DNA of 64,000 nucleotides from Bacillota bacterium (GTDB lineage: Bacteria; Bacillota; Clostridia; Lachnospirales; Lachnospiraceae). The position numbers were made by a program, and so were the translations under genes. Below, one piece after another: positions 62,887 to 64,000 of the stretch. The stretch covers positions 1 through 64,000 of the forward strand of contig JAFAGA010000006.1 of assembly GCA_023423045.1 (NCBI GenBank), read 5' to 3'. The notes under the pieces were generated by a model, which saw only the letters and a program-made list of their open reading frames with translations, had not been told where the DNA came from and did no database searches. Within the stretch, counting starts at the first letter, position 1, and every line of letters begins with the position of its first letter.

Positions 62887-64000
62887 TTAGTTGCCTTTTT
62901 CCTCAATGAACTTATTCAGCTGAGTGTTTGCCTCACCCACTACCTTGTCAATTCCGTTATCCTTTAATTTCTGGATAAACTTAGGCAGTTCTGTAGCCGG
63001 ATCAATTGTGCCGGAATTCAGGGAAAGAGCATATTCAGCAGCGGTATTCGCCAAAGAAGCCAGTTCCGTATCAACGGAAGTTGAATCGAAGGCCCATCCA
63101 AGAATCGGGATCTCACCTGCGGAACCATAATATGCCTTAAATTTCTCTTGGAAATCCAGACCCTGGCCCTGCAGAGGAGGCAGCTGGGTAACATTACCCA
63201 TGCCATTGGTCCAAGGAATATAATCCTGACGCTTGTCGGTAAATACAACCTCTCCGCCTTCCAAGTTGTAATGAACACCTTCAATACCGTATTCAAGAAG
63301 CGTGAAAAGGTAGGGGTCGGTATTTAAGAGGTTGAGGAACATCATCGCACGCTCCGGATTCCTGGAAGCCGTGGAGATCGCCATCATTGCTCCCTGAGAG
63401 GAGGTAGTATCCACATAAGCAGGTGTACAGGGAACCATTGCTACTTCAAATCCGCGCTCACCGGTTGCCTGAATTTCATATCCGAGTGCATAGCTCTGTG
63501 TACCGATGAGATATTCACCGCTGAGCTGCTTTGCAGTACGTGTGGCATTAGCCTGGCTCTGATTGCCCATTGCAGGATCAATATAACCTGCCAGGAAGTA
63601 TTCACGGGTCTTCTCTACAAATTTCTTATATTCAGGAGTTTCAAATTTGCTCAGAATTTTATTGCCGTAAGGTCCCTCTGCGGCAGTATCCTTAGGATTG
63701 ATGTAGTAAGAGAGCATATTATTGGTTGCAGCATCACCTGTCACGATGATGGAATTGTTAACCATTCTCTCAAGCACTGCGCCTTCTACCAATAAAGGAT
63801 AGAAGTCGGGGCCTTCGCCCTCTTTTACCTTCTTCATAATCTCGCCAAAGCCATAATAATCGGTATTCTTAATATCGTCTACCGTATAGCCATATTTCTC
63901 AAGAAGAGGAACATTGATATCCCAGCAGTTCTGGGTTGCAATATCCTTATAGCCGGGAACCGCATATACACCGTAACCATCCGAGCCTTGCACCTTTGCA
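62887..64000 (-). CDS. Extracellular solute-binding protein (DUF3502-type), 5' end missing
   Basis: The frame is open to the window edge, so the start and signal peptide are outside. The visible 371 codons resemble YtcQ/LplA-type lipoproteins (WDINVPLLEKYGYTVDDIKN; NPERAMMFLNLLNTDPYLFT), and the last 70 residues look like DUF3502 (GWAFDSTSVDTELASLANTA). These bind oligosaccharides for ABC importers that use a shared ATPase. Partner permeases would be expected off the right end. Confidence 0.85.
   Translation of the reverse strand, partial: AKVQGSDGYGVYAVPGYKDIATQNCWDINVPLLEKYGYTVDDIKNTDYYGFGEIMKKVKEGEGPDFYPLLVEGAVLERMVNNSIIVTGDAATNNMLSYYINPKDTAAEGPYGNKILSKFETPEYKKFVEKTREYFLAGYIDPAMGNQSQANATRTAKQLSGEYLIGTQSYALGYEIQATGERGFEVAMVPCTPAYVDTTSSQGAMMAISTASRNPERAMMFLNLLNTDPYLFTLLEYGIEGVHYNLEGGEVVFTDKRQDYIPWTNGMGNVTQLPPLQGQGLDFQEKFKAYYGSAGEIPILGWAFDSTSVDTELASLANTAAEYALSLNSGTIDPATELPKFIQKLKDNGIDKVVGEANTQLNKFIEEKGN

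Overview
The window looks like a chromosomal piece of a spore-forming, anaerobic, low-to-mid GC Firmicute, most likely a Lachnospiraceae (Clostridium cluster XIVa) relative. The evidence is an rpmG-secE-nusG cluster, a complete clostridial-order Rnf operon (rnfCDGEAB), a sporulation regulator (spoIIID), ROK-regulated sugar ABC genes, BspA-type leucine-rich repeat proteins and strong AGGAGG-type ribosome binding sites.

Layout. 1-7.7 kb holds rpmG-secE-nusG, a membrane-anchored subtilase, an AraC-type regulator, a FliD-like protein and a LacI-type regulator. 7.7-12.9 kb is the Rnf operon. 13.4-15.6 kb is a chemoreceptor-like protein with a C-terminal sugar-binding-protein domain. 15.74-32.88 kb is spoIIID, cut in two by a 16,871-bp element. 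33.0-51.9 kb is one long minus-strand exopolysaccharide locus with a Pel core (pelD, pelE, a DUF2194-like gene, pelF, pelG), followed by DUF2304, GT4, GT2, DUF4832-like, GT2-LRR, Wzx-type flippase, polytopic membrane protein and GT8 genes. 52.2-64 kb holds a DivIVA-like coiled-coil protein, a CorA-like transporter, a phosphoribosyltransferase-like protein, ArsC-like and GNAT proteins, a ROK-ATPase-permease-binding protein sugar operon, two small stress-type proteins, an 87-bp tandem repeat and a partial solute-binding protein.

The main discovery is the interruption of spoIIID. Codons 1-36 lie at 32772-32879 and codons 37-89 at 15739-15900. Both junctions carry the 7-bp sequence GTACATA (minus strand). 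Joining the halves there restores an 89-residue SpoIIID with the intact recognition helix (SKSTVHKDVTERL). The intervening DNA ends precisely at a large serine recombinase gene, like the skin elements that interrupt sigK in Bacillus subtilis and Clostridioides difficile. The predicted circular junction has an imperfect inverted repeat around the core, as expected for a serine-recombinase attP. The element carries plasmid-like genes (two Rep-like proteins, iteron-like repeats, RadC, DUF5688), secreted proteins, a membrane-domain/phospholipase-D fusion and an AAA ATPase/TOPRIM-like pair resembling AbiL/RloAB/PARIS-type defence. The inference is a developmentally excised, possibly replicating, defence-carrying element controlling a mother-cell transcription factor.

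The second notable system is the Pel-type locus. Its PelD is fused to an N-terminal SDR-like domain that lacks the catalytic tyrosine. PelD keeps an RxxD motif that would fit c-di-GMP control. The locus also combines Pel export genes with a Wzx-type flippase and several further glycosyltransferases.
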